A stretch of 64,000 nt of DNA from Bog-756 sp963812885. Its GTDB lineage: Bacteria > Actinomycetota > Acidimicrobiia > Acidimicrobiales > RAAP-2. Both the position numbers and the translations under genes were made by a program. The notes under the pieces are model-generated. The model was not told the origin of the DNA, did not search any database, and worked only from the letters and a program-made list of their open reading frames with translations. Shown piece after piece: positions 31,216-40,529 of this stretch. Location of the stretch: contig CAWEWZ010000002.1 of the NCBI GenBank assembly GCA_963812885.1, positions 62,001-126,000 of the forward strand. The letters run 5' to 3'. Within the stretch, counting starts at the first letter, position 1. Every line of letters starts with the position of its first letter.

Positions 31216-32639
31216 ATGTCGGCCACCGGCTTGATGGATCCCGAATCCAAAGATCTCCGGCGGGCGTTCAAGGCGCGCCGGCGTACGGAACTGGGCCTGC
31301 TGGTGGCGGCCTCGGTGATCATCACCTGCGCCTATGCCCTGATGATCTACGGGAACACGGCCAAGGTGCCGAACGACGTCGCCCCCCTGCTGGCCGTCAT
31401 GCTCGGCCTCGGGGCGGTGGCCCACCTGGCCAACCGGATCTTCGTCCCGAGCGCCAACCCGGTCGTCCTCCCCATCGCCTTCCTGCTCAACGGGCTCGGC
31501 TACGTGATGATCCTGCGCATCGACCTGGCCAACACGCTCCTGCACTACGACTACGCGCCACTGCAGGCGGCGTGGACGGCCGGCGGGGTGGCCGCCTACG
31601 TCATCACCCTGGCCGTGATCCGCCGGTCCCGGGACCTGGATCGCTACCGCTACATCCTCCTCGCCCTCGGGGTCATCCTCCTCCTGCTCCCCCTGGTGCC
31701 CCACCTCGGGATCAACCCCGCCCTCACCGGCGGAGCCCGCCTGTGGGTCCACGTCGGAAGGTTCGAGTTCCAACCGGTGGAGCTGGCCAAGATCCTGCTG
31801 GTCATCTTCTTCGCCTCCTACTTCGCCGAGAAGCGCGAGCTGCTCTCCATCCCGACGGCCCGGTTCGGCAACCGGCTGGTCATCGACCCCCGCCCGCTCA
31901 TCCCGATCCTCCTGGCCTGGGTCTTCGCCATCGGGGTGATGAGCCTGGAGCACGACATCGGGTTCTCCGCCCTGCTCTTCACCCTGTTCATCGGCATGCT
32001 GTGGGTCACCACCGGCCGCACGGGCTATCTGGTGGTCGGTGTCGTCCTCTTCGCCATCGGGGCCTACCTCTCCGGCCGCTACCTGTCCCAGACCCATATC
32101 CGGATCGAGGATTGGCTCGACCCCTGGAAGTACGCCCAGACGAGCGGCGACCAGCTGGTGCAGTCGTGGTACTCACTGGGCAGCGGCGGGATCGGCGGTG
32201 CGGGCCTGGGCCTGGGCAGCGGGGCGTGGCAGATCCCCGTGGCCAACACCGACTTCATCTTCGCCGTCATCGGCGAGGAGATGGGCCTCCTCGGTTCGAC
32301 CATGGTGGTGGTCGCCTTCGTGCTCCTGGTCGGGCGCCGGCCTGCGCATCGCCCAGGCGGCGCGGTCCGAGTTCGCCAAGCTGACCGCGGTGGGGCTGAC
32401 CATGATCGTCGGCTTCCAGGCGTTCTTCATCATCGGCGGCATCGTCCGGCTCCTCCCGCTGACCGGGATCACCCTGCCCTTCGTCTCGTACGGGGGCTCC
32501 GCCCTCATCGCCAACTACGTGCTCATCGCCATCCTCATGCGAATCTCCGACGAGGGTGGGGCCGCGGCCGACGCTCGTCGACCAGGAACAGTACGAGCAG
32601 AGCCAGGAGCGCCGCCATCGCCTGCTGACCGGCGGATAG
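31216..32639 (+). CDS. FtsW/RodA/SpoVE (SEDS) family protein (two frameshifts)
   Basis: A peptidoglycan glycosyltransferase of the SEDS family, about 474 residues with roughly ten membrane segments. It starts with a charged cytoplasmic stretch (ESKDLRRAFKARRRTELGLL) and then VAASVIITCAYALMIYG, AVMLGLGAVAHLANRIF, LPIAFLLNGLGYVMIL. Family motifs are GARLWVHVGRFEFQPVELAK, SLEHDIGFSALLFTLFIGML, VANTDFIFAVIGEEMGLLGS (containing the conserved TDFIF) and, after a frame change near 32335, LPLTGITLPFVSYGGSALIA. A second change near 32570 gives the cytoplasmic end VDQEQYEQSQERRHRLLTGG. FtsW-like assignment is favoured because a separate RodA-like gene is nearby, but division versus elongation cannot be told. 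Confidence 0.9.
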
Positions 32640-32678
32640 GCAACGGGCGACCGTCCCGGGGCGTTCCGGTCGGTCGGC

Positions 32679-33327
32679 TCAGGCCGGTCCCGGTGGGGTC
32701 ACGTCACCGACCTGTTCGAACAGCCGACGGTCGATGAGGATGGGAACCGGCACCGGTTGCAGCAGGGCCACCGTCAAGGCGTCCGAGGGCCGGCACGAGA
32801 ACACCGAACGCCCGGTCCGCCCCCGCAGATCCAGTTCGGCGAAGTAGACGGCCCCCTGACGGCCCACCAGTCGCACCGCCACCACGTCGACGTCGAAGCC
32901 CTGGAGGATGTCACTCAACAGTTCGTGGGTGAGGGGACGGGGGGTCGAGATCCGGCGCAGGGCGTGGGCGAGCACCACGGCGTCGGGCAGGGCGATCGAG
33001 AAGGTCAGCTGCCTCCTCGGCGACTCCGATTCGCGGAGGACCACGCTCGGGTGCTGGTTGGGCAGCTCCATGGTCACCGAGGAGACCAGGGCCATCCGGA
33101 AGTCGCCCGTCGCCGCGGGCCCGGTGTCCGGGCCGGGTTCTTCGGGAACGGCTCCATCGGGAACGGCTCCATCGGCAGCGGCTTCATCGGCAACGGCTTC
33201 AGTCGGCACCGACCGGGACCGCGTCGGTCACCCCGTCGTGCGCCGGCTCCGGCTCCGGTTCCGCGTCCAGCGCGGGCTGCGGCTCGGCCGGCGGCACCTC
33301 GCGCGGACCGACGGTGGCGTCGGTCAC
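32679..33327 (-). CDS. DUF151/bifunctional-nuclease-domain protein
   Basis: The domain covers the last 140 residues: MALVSSVTMELPNQHPSVVL, FSIALPDAVVLAHALRRIS, RPLTHELLSDILQGFDVDVV and FSCRPSDALTVALLQPVPVP, the last being the family's conserved RPSDA block. Plant members were reported as nucleases; the bacterial role is unclear. The N-terminus is acidic and repetitive: four units of five residues (EAVAD EAAAD GAVPD GAVPE) encoded by 15-base repeats. A GTG at 33327 overlaps the rodA stop (GTGA) and opens VTDATVGPREVPPAEPQPA; joining this to the domain needs one frameshift near 33205. Otherwise the gene starts at a GTG at 33209. Confidence 0.85.
33143..33202 (-). repeat. 15-bp tandem repeat in the DUF151 gene
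   Basis: Four 15-base units (33143-33157, 33158-33172, 33173-33187, 33188-33202), the first two identical. They encode the acidic pentapeptide repeats near the N-terminus. Confidence 0.85.
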
Positions 33328-34455
33328 CGCACGCTCCGGGCGTGCACGCTGACCGTGATGCCGACGGCGGCGAAGAAGCAGATCATGGCCGAGCCCCCGT
33401 AGGACAGGAACGGGAGAGGGATGCCGGCCACCGGCATGATCCCCATGTTCATCCCGACGTTCTCGAACACCGAGAAGACGATGAGGGCGAACGACCCGGC
33501 GCACAGCATCCGGCCGAAGGTGTCCTTGGCCTGCTGGGCCGTCCGCAGCACCCGCCAGGCCACCACCCCGTAGAGAAGGAGCAGGACGCCGCCCCCCACG
33601 AAGCCCAGCTGCTCGCCGACGGCCGAGAAGATGAAGTCGGTCTGCTGCGAGGGAACGTAGGCCAGGTTGGTGAGCGAGCCGTGGAAGAGGCCCTTGCCGA
33701 ACACCCCGCCGTTGGCGATGGCCTCCTTGGCCTGGGTCACGTTGTACGTCGAGGTCTGGCTGGCCCCGTTGGGAGAGATGAAGCTGGTCAGGCGTTCGAT
33801 CTGGTAGTGCTGGAGCAGGCCGACGTTGAGCGCCAACAGGACGAGCAGGAACGCCGCCCACGATGAGCAGCAGGAGGTAGCGTCCGGGCATCCCGGCCAC
33901 GGCCAGCATGACCAGGAGGATGATGGTCATCACGATGGCCGTGCCCAGGTCGGGCTGCTTGAAGACCAGCAGGATGGGCAGCGCGGCCATCAGCACCAGG
34001 CGGACCAGGTCGCGGAAGTCGAGGCCTTCGGGCCGGCGTGAGCAGTAGGTGGCGATGGTGATGATCAGCACCAGCGTGGCGAACTCCGAAGGCTGCAGCT
34101 GGAGGGGACCGAGCGGGAACCAGCGCTGTGCCCCCTGTCGTTCGGGTGTGGCCAGCACGGCCACCAGGGCCAGCAGGATGCCGACGTAGAGGAGCGTGCT
34201 GACCTGTTCGAGCCGCCGGTAGTCGAACAGGGCGAAGCCGGCCATGACGGCCAGCCCGATGACCATGAAGACGGCCTGGCGTTTGAGGAAGTAGTGGGGA
34301 TCGTCACCGGCCAGGGCCAACCAGCCACGGGTGGCCGAATAGATCATGACCACCCCGGTCAGGGCCAGGATGACCGCGGTTCCCACCAACACGAGGTCGA
34401 ACCGCGCAGAGACGTGCCTCGGTCGAACGGCGGTCGTTGCAGGGGCGTAGCTCAC
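33324..34455 (-). CDS. rodA: RodA-type SEDS peptidoglycan polymerase (one frameshift)
   Basis: About 377 residues, ten membrane segments. The first is VLVGTAVILALTGVVMIYSA, followed by FLKRQAVFMVIGLAVMAGFA and the motif RWFPLGPLQLQPSEFATLVL, then LVFKQPDLGTAIVMTIILLV. A frame change near 33850 precedes NGGVFGKGLFHGSLTNLAYV, PSQQTDFIFSAVGEQLGFVG (conserved TDFIF) and the C-terminal MGIMPVAGIPLPFLSYGGSA. SEDS proteins work with a class B penicillin-binding protein, which is not in the window. The GTG at 34455 follows GGAG; a TAGCCT at 34475-34480 could be its -10. Coupled to the DUF151 gene by GTGA. Confidence 0.9.
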
Positions 34456-34522
34456 CAAGGTGCTCCGGGGCCTCAGGCTACCCGGCGCCAGGCGGCGGCA
34501 TCAGGCACCCGGACGGCCCTCG

Positions 34523-35401
34523 TCACGCCTCCGGGTCGAGTCCGTCAACGGCCCGCCACATGGCCTCGACGGGCGGATCGAGGCCCGTCCACCGGGCCAA
34601 CTGGAGGGCCGCCTGGTGGACCAGCATCCCGACCCCGTTGGCTACCACCGCCCCCCGCCCGCGGGCGGCTTCGAGCCACGGGGTGACCCGCGGGTGGTAC
34701 ACGAGGTCCACCACCACCTGGCCCGCCCCGAGCAAGGCCGGATCCAGCGGCCACGACGCCGGGCCCGATCCCCCGCCGGCGGCCATGCCCACCGGGGTGG
34801 CGTTGACCACCAGCTGGCACCGGCGGGCGTCCTCCGGTGTCCCGACCCGCCCCGCTCCACCGGCCAGCCCGGCGGCCGAGGCCGCCCGTTCCGGGGTCCG
34901 GTTGACCACCACCACCTCGGCCGCCCCGGCATCGGCCAGCGCCGCGATCACCGCCCGGGCGGCACCCCCGGCCCCGACCACCAGGCAGTTGCGGCCGCCG
35001 GGATCGAAGCGGTCCCCCCGGCGGAGGGCGGCCACCAACCCGGCCCCGTCGGTGTTGTCGCCGGACGAACCCCGGTCGTCGAAGATCACGCAGTTGACGG
35101 CACCGAGACGGTCGGCCAGGGGCGAACGGCGGTCGACCAGGCTGGCCACCGCGTCCTTGTGGGGCATGGTCACCGACAGCCCGCGCACCCCGAGAGCCCG
35201 GGCCCCGACGAGGGCGTCCCCGGCCGACCCGGCCGGGACCGGGAACCCCACCGACACCCAGTCCAGACCCAGTTCGGCGAAGGCCGCGTTGTGGAGCAGA
35301 GGTGAGTAGGAGTGGGCGACCGGATCCCCGATCACCCCGACCACCGCGGTGGCCGCGGACAGGCGGGGCGACGATGGCGGTGCCTGGTGACCGGAGGGCA
35401 T
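34523..35401 (-). CDS. aroE: Shikimate 5-dehydrogenase
   Basis: Reduces dehydroshikimate to shikimate with NADPH. Complete, about 292 residues. The N-terminal substrate domain has GVIGDPVAHSYSPLLHNAAF, the catalytic lysine in LSVTMPHKDAVASLV and the aspartate in SGDNTDGAGLVAAL; the nucleotide domain has CLVVGAGGAARAVIAALAD and VVNRTPERAASAAG; VVNATPVGMA and NGVGMLVHQAALQL complete the pattern. The ATG at 35401 lies 27 bases downstream of mltG. It is the last gene of the alaS-ruvX-mltG-aroE set that is conserved in many actinobacteria. Confidence 0.95.
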   Translation of the reverse strand: MPSGHQAPPSSPRLSAATAVVGVIGDPVAHSYSPLLHNAAFAELGLDWVSVGFPVPAGSAGDALVGARALGVRGLSVTMPHKDAVASLVDRRSPLADRLGAVNCVIFDDRGSSGDNTDGAGLVAALRRGDRFDPGGRNCLVVGAGGAARAVIAALADAGAAEVVVVNRTPERAASAAGLAGGAGRVGTPEDARRCQLVVNATPVGMAAGGGSGPASWPLDPALLGAGQVVVDLVYHPRVTPWLEAARGRGAVVANGVGMLVHQAALQLARWTGLDPPVEAMWRAVDGLDPEA

Positions 35402-35427
35402 GGGCGCAGTCTCGTCCCGGCGGCCGG

Positions 35428-36570
35428 TCAGGGGAGGCCGCGCTGCCGGCCCAGCGCCTCGTTGGCCAGCTGCTGGGCGTAGGTGTCGGCGAACGCCTCG
35501 GTGCCGTCCTGCTTGACCAGCACGAAGTAGAGCCACGATCCGGCCGGGGGATGGAGGGCGGCCTGCAAGGCGGCCGGCGACGGGAAGCAGATCGGGGTCG
35601 GGGTGAGGCCCACGTTCAGATAGGTGTTGTACGGGGTCCTCAATTGGAGGTCCTTGGACGTGACCGAACCCCCGTCGCGGTTCTCGGCATAAAGGACGGT
35701 GGAGTCCATCTGCAGCGGCATGCCGTTGGCCAGGCGGTTGAGGATCACCCGGGCCACCGGCCCCATGTTCTTGGTGATCACCCCTTCCTTCTCGACGATG
35801 GAGGCCACGGTGACCACCTGGTACGGAGTGAGCCCGAGCTGGGCCGCTCCGCGGGCCAGTCCCAGGCGGTCGGCCAGACCGTCGAACCGGTCGACCATCT
35901 CGGTCAGCAGCTGCCGGTCGGTCTCGCCGGGGACGACCACGTAGGTGCCCGTCCCGAGGAGTCCGTCGAGGTTGGTGACACCCACCGGCTGCCACGGCGA
36001 GTGCACGGTACCGCCGGTGGCCACTGCCGCGAACGCCGCCTGGCTGTGGCCGGGCAGCTGGCCCACCCGCTCGGCGACCTCCCGGACGGTGAAGCCGGGG
36101 GGGACGTCGAGGGGGAAGACGTTGGGTCCGGCCCCGACCACGGCGTCGACCGTCGAGAAGCTGCTGTTCCGGGCGAAGGCATAGGAGCCGGACAGGACGC
36201 TCGGGGCGTCATGGAACACGCTCCAGATCCGGTAGGCCAGGGCGCTCCCGATCACCCCCTTGGACTCGAGCGCGGAGGCCAGCTGATCGGTCCCGCCGCC
36301 CGAGCGCACGGTGACGATCACCTGGCGCCCCGGGGGGCCACCGGGGTCGGCCTCGGAGTTCACCCACAGGTAGCCCCCGACGATGACCACCAGGCCGACC
36401 ACGACGAAGGCCAGGGCGGCCATGCGCCAAGGATGCCGGTACCAGGCCCGCCGGACGCCGGGTTCCGCCTCCGCTCCGCGGCCCCGGTCGCCGTCGGTTC
36501 CCGGGCCGGGGCCGTTGTCGTCGGGCTCCTTCCGGTCGGGCCCGGGACGACCCTCGTCCGGTCCGGTCAC
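35428..36570 (-). CDS. mltG: Endolytic murein transglycosylase
   Basis: Cleaves nascent glycan strands to set their length, anchored in the membrane by one helix. Complete, 380 residues. Residues 1-48 are a charged cytoplasmic tail, AALAFVVVGLVVIVGGYLWV (51-70) the membrane anchor, then a LysM-like region and the YceG catalytic domain with the motif VTVASIVEKEG around residue 260 and RVILNRLANGMPLQMDSTVL. The end TPYNTYLNVGLTPTPICFPS is also typical. Starts inside the ruvX stop codon (ATGA). Confidence 0.95.
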   Translation of the reverse strand: MTGPDEGRPGPDRKEPDDNGPGPGTDGDRGRGAEAEPGVRRAWYRHPWRMAALAFVVVGLVVIVGGYLWVNSEADPGGPPGRQVIVTVRSGGGTDQLASALESKGVIGSALAYRIWSVFHDAPSVLSGSYAFARNSSFSTVDAVVGAGPNVFPLDVPPGFTVREVAERVGQLPGHSQAAFAAVATGGTVHSPWQPVGVTNLDGLLGTGTYVVVPGETDRQLLTEMVDRFDGLADRLGLARGAAQLGLTPYQVVTVASIVEKEGVITKNMGPVARVILNRLANGMPLQMDSTVLYAENRDGGSVTSKDLQLRTPYNTYLNVGLTPTPICFPSPAALQAALHPPAGSWLYFVLVKQDGTEAFADTYAQQLANEALGRQRGLP

Positions 36571-37026
36571 GACGGCGCACCTCCCCGGCGCCGCTCCAGC
36601 CAGGCGGCCAGCATCACCGTGGCCGCGGCCTTGTCCACCACGTCCCGACGAGCGCGCTCACGGGTCCCCCCGGCGGCGAGGGCCTGGTGGGCGGTCACCG
36701 TGGTCAGGCGCTCGTCGAACAGCTCGACGCCCACCCCGTGCTCCTCGAGCACCGCCCGCAGCGCCTCGGCCTCCTCGGCCGCCGAGACGGCGGCCGGGCC
36801 CCGGGACCCGTCCATCGACAGGGGCAACCCCACCACGACGACCACCGCCTCCTCCTCGACGACCAGATCGACCAAGCGCCTGCGGTCGTCTCGCGGGGTC
36901 GCCCGAGCGGACCAGCGTGGTCCGGGGCATGGCCATGGTGCCGGCGGAGTCACTCACCGCGATCCCGATGCGCCGGGTGCCCAGATCGATCCCGAGGGCG
37001 CGGCCCGGCCGGTCGCTCGCCGTCAC
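36567..37026 (-). CDS. ruvX: RuvX/YqgF RNase H-like nuclease (one frameshift)
   Basis: A putative Holliday-junction resolvase also implicated in 16S rRNA maturation. The N-terminal catalytic aspartate is in ALGIDLGTRRIGIAVSD; after a frame change near 36895 come VVVVVGLPLSMDGSRGPAA, VELFDERLTTVTA (catalytic glutamate) and RDVVDKAAATVMLAAWL (third acidic residue). About 153 residues. The GTG at 37026 is 6 bases after the alaS stop. Translationally coupled to mltG. Confidence 0.93.
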
Positions 37027-37032
37027 CGGCGG

Positions 37033-39634
37033 TCACGCCGGGGCAAGGATACGTCGCGCCTCGTCGAGGGCACGGTCGATTCCACTCGGGTCCTTTCCTC
37101 CGGCCGTGGCCAGCTCGGGCGATCCCCCACCCCCACCCCCGAGCAGGGGCCCCACCTGTTTGACCAGGGAATCGGCATCAACCGGGGGGTCCGCCGCACC
37201 GTCGGCGGAGACGGCCAGGTTGGCCCGGGTGCCGTCGGGACTCCCGCCGACCACCACCGCCCGCAGGCCGGCGGTGGTGCGGACGGTCTGGGCCAGGTCG
37301 CGCAGGTGGTCCGGATCGAGCCCGTCCCGCCGGGCCACGACCACGCCATCGGAGGCGGTGGCCGACAGCTGGGCCGCCTCGGACTGCAGTTCGCGGCTGC
37401 GGGCCTGCTCGAGGGACTTCTCGGCCGCCCGCTGGCGCTCGATGAGCCGGTCGATGGCTTCGGGGACGTGTTCGGGCTCGGTCCGCAGCAGGGCAGCAGC
37501 TTCGGCCAGCAGGCCCTCCCGGGCCACGATCCGGTCGAACGCGCTCTCCCCGGTGACGGCGAAGAGCCGGCGGGTGTTGGATCCGATGGACGACTCCGAG
37601 GTGATGGTGATCGGCCCGATCATGCCCAGGGCCCCGACGTGGGTCCCCCCGCACAGCTCGATGGAATGGGGCCCGGCCCGGACCACCCGGACCAGGTCGC
37701 CGTACTTGTCACCGAAGAAGGCCAGCGCTCCCATGGCCTCGGCCTGGGCTTTGGTGGTCTCCTCCACGATGACGTCGGCGTCGGTGAGTACGTCGGCATT
37801 GGCCATGGCGGCCACCGCCGACAGCTCCTCGGGGGCCACGTTGCCGTGGTGGCTGAAGTCGAAGCGGAGGTAGCCGGGATCGACCAGTGAACCCTGCTGG
37901 CGCACGTGGTCGCCGAGCACGGTCCGGAGCGCGGCGTGCAGGAGGTGGGTCCCGGTGTGGTTGCGGCGGAGTGCGTCCCGACGGACGCCGTCGATGGTGG
38001 CCAGGGCGTCCTGGCCGGCGAACAGCTCGCCGGTGACCTGGGCCCGATGCGAGGTGAGACCGGGGAGGGCCGAGACGGTGTCGTAGACCAGGGCCGTGCC
38101 CGTCTCGGTCACGATGGTGCCGGTGTCGCCCACCTGGCCACCGCCCTCGGCAGTAGAACGGGGTGCGGTCGAGGAAGATCTCGGCCTGGCCGGCGTGCTC
38201 GGGATCCTGGTCGGCCAGGACGGCCACCACCCGGGCCGGCGCCGAGTAGCCGTCCGGGCGCTGACCCACGAAGACCGTCCGGCCCTCGGTGTCGAGCACC
38301 GAGCGGTAGGCCTGCTCGCCGGCTACCGTCTTGCCGGCTTTGGCCGCGGCGCGGGCCTGGACCCGTTGGCGGTCCATGGCCTCCTCGAAGGCCTCGAGGT
38401 CGACGGCCACTCCGGCCTCCTCGGCGATCTCGACGGTGAGCTCGACCGGGAACCCGTAGGTGTCGTGGAGCCGGAAGGCCAGATCGCCGGGAACCATGGC
38501 GGTGCCCGAGGCCAGCTCCTCTTCGAGGATGGTCGACCCGGTGGCCAGCGTACGGAGGAATCCGTCCTCTTCCCGGGCCACCACATCGGAGATCAGGCTG
38601 TGCTGCTCGGCCATGGCCGGGTAGGCCGGACCGAGGATGCCCACCGCGGTGTCCACCAGCCGGGGTGTGACGGGGCCGTCCACACCGAGCTGACGGGCCC
38701 GCCGGACGGCCCGTCGGATGATCCGCCGCAGCACGTAGCCGCGACCCTCGTTGGCCGGCAGCACCCCGTCGGCCACCAGCATGGACATGGCCCGGCCGTG
38801 GTCGGCCAGGATGCGGAGCCCGGTGTCGGCCCGCTCCTCCTCCCCGTAGGTGTACCCGGTCAGGGACTCGGCCGTCTCGATCATCGGAGCGAACAGGTCG
38901 GTGGCGAAGATCGAGTCCACCCCCTGGAGCACGGGAAGGATCCGCTCGAGGCCGGCCCCGGTGTCGATGCTCGGCCGGGGCAGGGGCTCGACGGCCCCGT
39001 CGACCGTGCGGTTGGACTGCATGAAGACCAGGTTCCAGATCTCGACGAACCGCTCCTCCCCGCCGAATGCCGGCCCACCGTCCTCCCCGTAGCCGGGGCC
39101 CTTGTCGAAGAACAGCTCCGAGCTCGGCCCCCGCGGACCGGTCTCCCCCATGGTCCAGAGGTTGTCCTCCCCGAGGCGCTGGATGCGGCCGGCCGGCACG
39201 CCCACCGCATCACGCCAGATCTGCTCGGCTTCGTCGTCGCTCTCGTGGACGGTGATCCACAGCCGGTCGCCGTCGATGCCGAGGACCTCGGTCACCAACT
39301 CCCAGGCGAAGGGGATGGCCTCGGCCTTGAAGTAGTCGCCGAAGCTGAAGTTGCCCAGCATCTCGAAGAACGTGCAGTGCCGGTGGGTGGTGCCGACCAC
39401 GTCGATGTCGTTGGTGCGGAAACATTTCTGCACCGAGGTGGCCCGGCGCCAGGGCGGGACCTCGTCGCCCAGGAAGAACGGCTTGAAGGGCACCATGCCG
39501 GCGATGGTGAACAGCACCGACGGGTCGTGGGGAATGAGGCTGGCCGAGGGCACGGGCGTGTGGCCCCGGTCGACGAAGAACCGGGTGAACGCGGCGCGCA
39601 GATGGTCGGCGTCGATCGCCGTGCCGGGAGTCAC
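37033..39634 (-). CDS. alaS: Alanyl-tRNA synthetase (one frameshift)
   Basis: Charges tRNA-Ala and edits mischarged serine and glycine. About 867 residues. Class II catalytic motifs are FFVDRGHTPVPSASLIP, TSVQKCFRTNDIDVVG, FFEMLGNFSFGDYFKAEA and GYVLRRIIRRAVRRARQLG; the editing domain has RRNHTGTHLLHAALRTVLG and the zinc-binding IELCGGTHVGALGMIGP; the C-terminal DHH-associated domain contains a glycine run (LLGGGGGGSPELATAGG). One extra base near 38155, at what should read FYAEGGGQVGDTG, splits the frame. A GTG start at 39634 with a TAAGAT hexamer eight bases upstream suggests a leaderless mRNA. Being essential, its frameshift is the clearest sign of sequence error. Confidence 0.95.
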
Positions 39635-39642
39635 GACGTCGG

Positions 39643-39648
39643 ATCTTA
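39643..39648 (-). promoter_or_regulatory. Putative -10 hexamer TAAGAT for alaS, built from a stop codon
   Basis: Ends eight bases before the alaS GTG; its TAA (39646-39648) is the stop of the upstream small gene. Confidence 0.45.
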
Positions 39649-40050
39649 GTTGCCCAGGTGAAACGCCGATTTTGCCAGCGGCCGCCGCAACCGGGCCATC
39701 CGGGTCCGACGGTGGACCGGCAACGAGCCGGCCGCGTTCGCCGCCGGCGTCGGCGCCGGAGGACGGAGCAGGGCCGGTTCGGGTTGGACTCCCTGGGCGG
39801 CGAGCTCGGCCCACAGCTCCTCCTCGCGGCGCAGCATCTCGTCGCGGCCGGACGAGACCGCGTCCCGCACCCGGTCGCCGGCGCTCCCCGCCACCTGCCG
39901 CGCCGACCTCCCCACCTCGACGACGATGGCGTCGGGCTGCAGGCGGGCGGTCGTCTGCTGCCAGGTCTGGCGCACCTTGCGCTCCGCCCACAGGGTCGAC
40001 CCGGCGCCCACGGCCACCCCGGCCATCAGCCAGAAGGTCCGCTTGGGCAT
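39646..40050 (-). CDS. Small membrane-anchored protein of unknown function (DUF6167-like)
   Basis: 134 residues, complete. One N-terminal hydrophobic segment, RTFWLMAGVAVGAGSTLWA, then a basic helix (ERKVRQTWQQTTARLQPDAI), and a long charged region with RDEMLRREEELWAELAAQG and a proline/alanine-rich end. Proteins of this shape commonly sit between a DUF948 gene and alaS in actinobacteria; the DUF6167 name is from memory. The ATG at 40050 overlaps the DUF948 stop (TGATG). Confidence 0.75.
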   Translation of the reverse strand: MPKRTFWLMAGVAVGAGSTLWAERKVRQTWQQTTARLQPDAIVVEVGRSARQVAGSAGDRVRDAVSSGRDEMLRREEELWAELAAQGVQPEPALLRPPAPTPAANAAGSLPVHRRTRMARLRRPLAKSAFHLGN

Positions 40051-40458
40051 CAGCGGTGCACGCCGTTCCCGTTGCCCGACGGACCTGGCCGGGTGCCCGG
40101 CTCCGGCCCGGAGGCCAGCCGGCGGATGCCGGTGGCGGCGCCGGCCCGGACGGCCAGCACCTTGACCACCGGATTGGCGAATGCCCGGTAGGCGAGCTTG
40201 GAGGCCGAATCGACCGTGGCGTGGACCGACTCGGTGGAGTCGAGCACCGCGCCTACCCGTTCCATCTCGGTGGCCGCCTGGTCGACCACCCGCTGGGCGT
40301 CGGCCACCAGCGGCACCGTCTGGCGCTGGAGCTGCTCGGAGATCGACTCGACCCTGCGGATCTCCCGGCGCAGACCGCGTACGGTGAACAGCAAGGCCCA
40401 CCACGGCGGCCACGGAGGCGATGCTGGCCACGAGGACGGCGATCTCTCCGGCGGACAT
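40050..40458 (-). CDS. DUF948-family protein (one frameshift)
   Basis: About 135 residues. N-terminal membrane helix GEIAVLVASIASVAAVVGL, a frame change near 40390, then LLFTVRGLRREIRRVESI, EQLQRQTVPLVADAQRVVDQ and VLDSTESVHATVDSASKLAY, a long amphipathic helical region as in other members, ending in a disordered tail. Function unknown; often encoded upstream of alaS. A TAAGCT hexamer at 40468-40473 ends nine bases before the ATG at 40458. Confidence 0.82.
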
Positions 40459-40467
40459 GATCCCCCG

Positions 40468-40473
40468 AGCTTA
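40468..40473 (-). promoter_or_regulatory. Putative -10 hexamer TAAGCT for the DUF948 gene
   Basis: Ends nine bases before the ATG at 40458 on the minus strand. Confidence 0.4.
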
Positions 40474-40529
40474 GATGGTGCCGGAGCCGGACCCGCGGCT
40501 GCTACGGGCGCCGTCCCTGGTCCGGGAAA

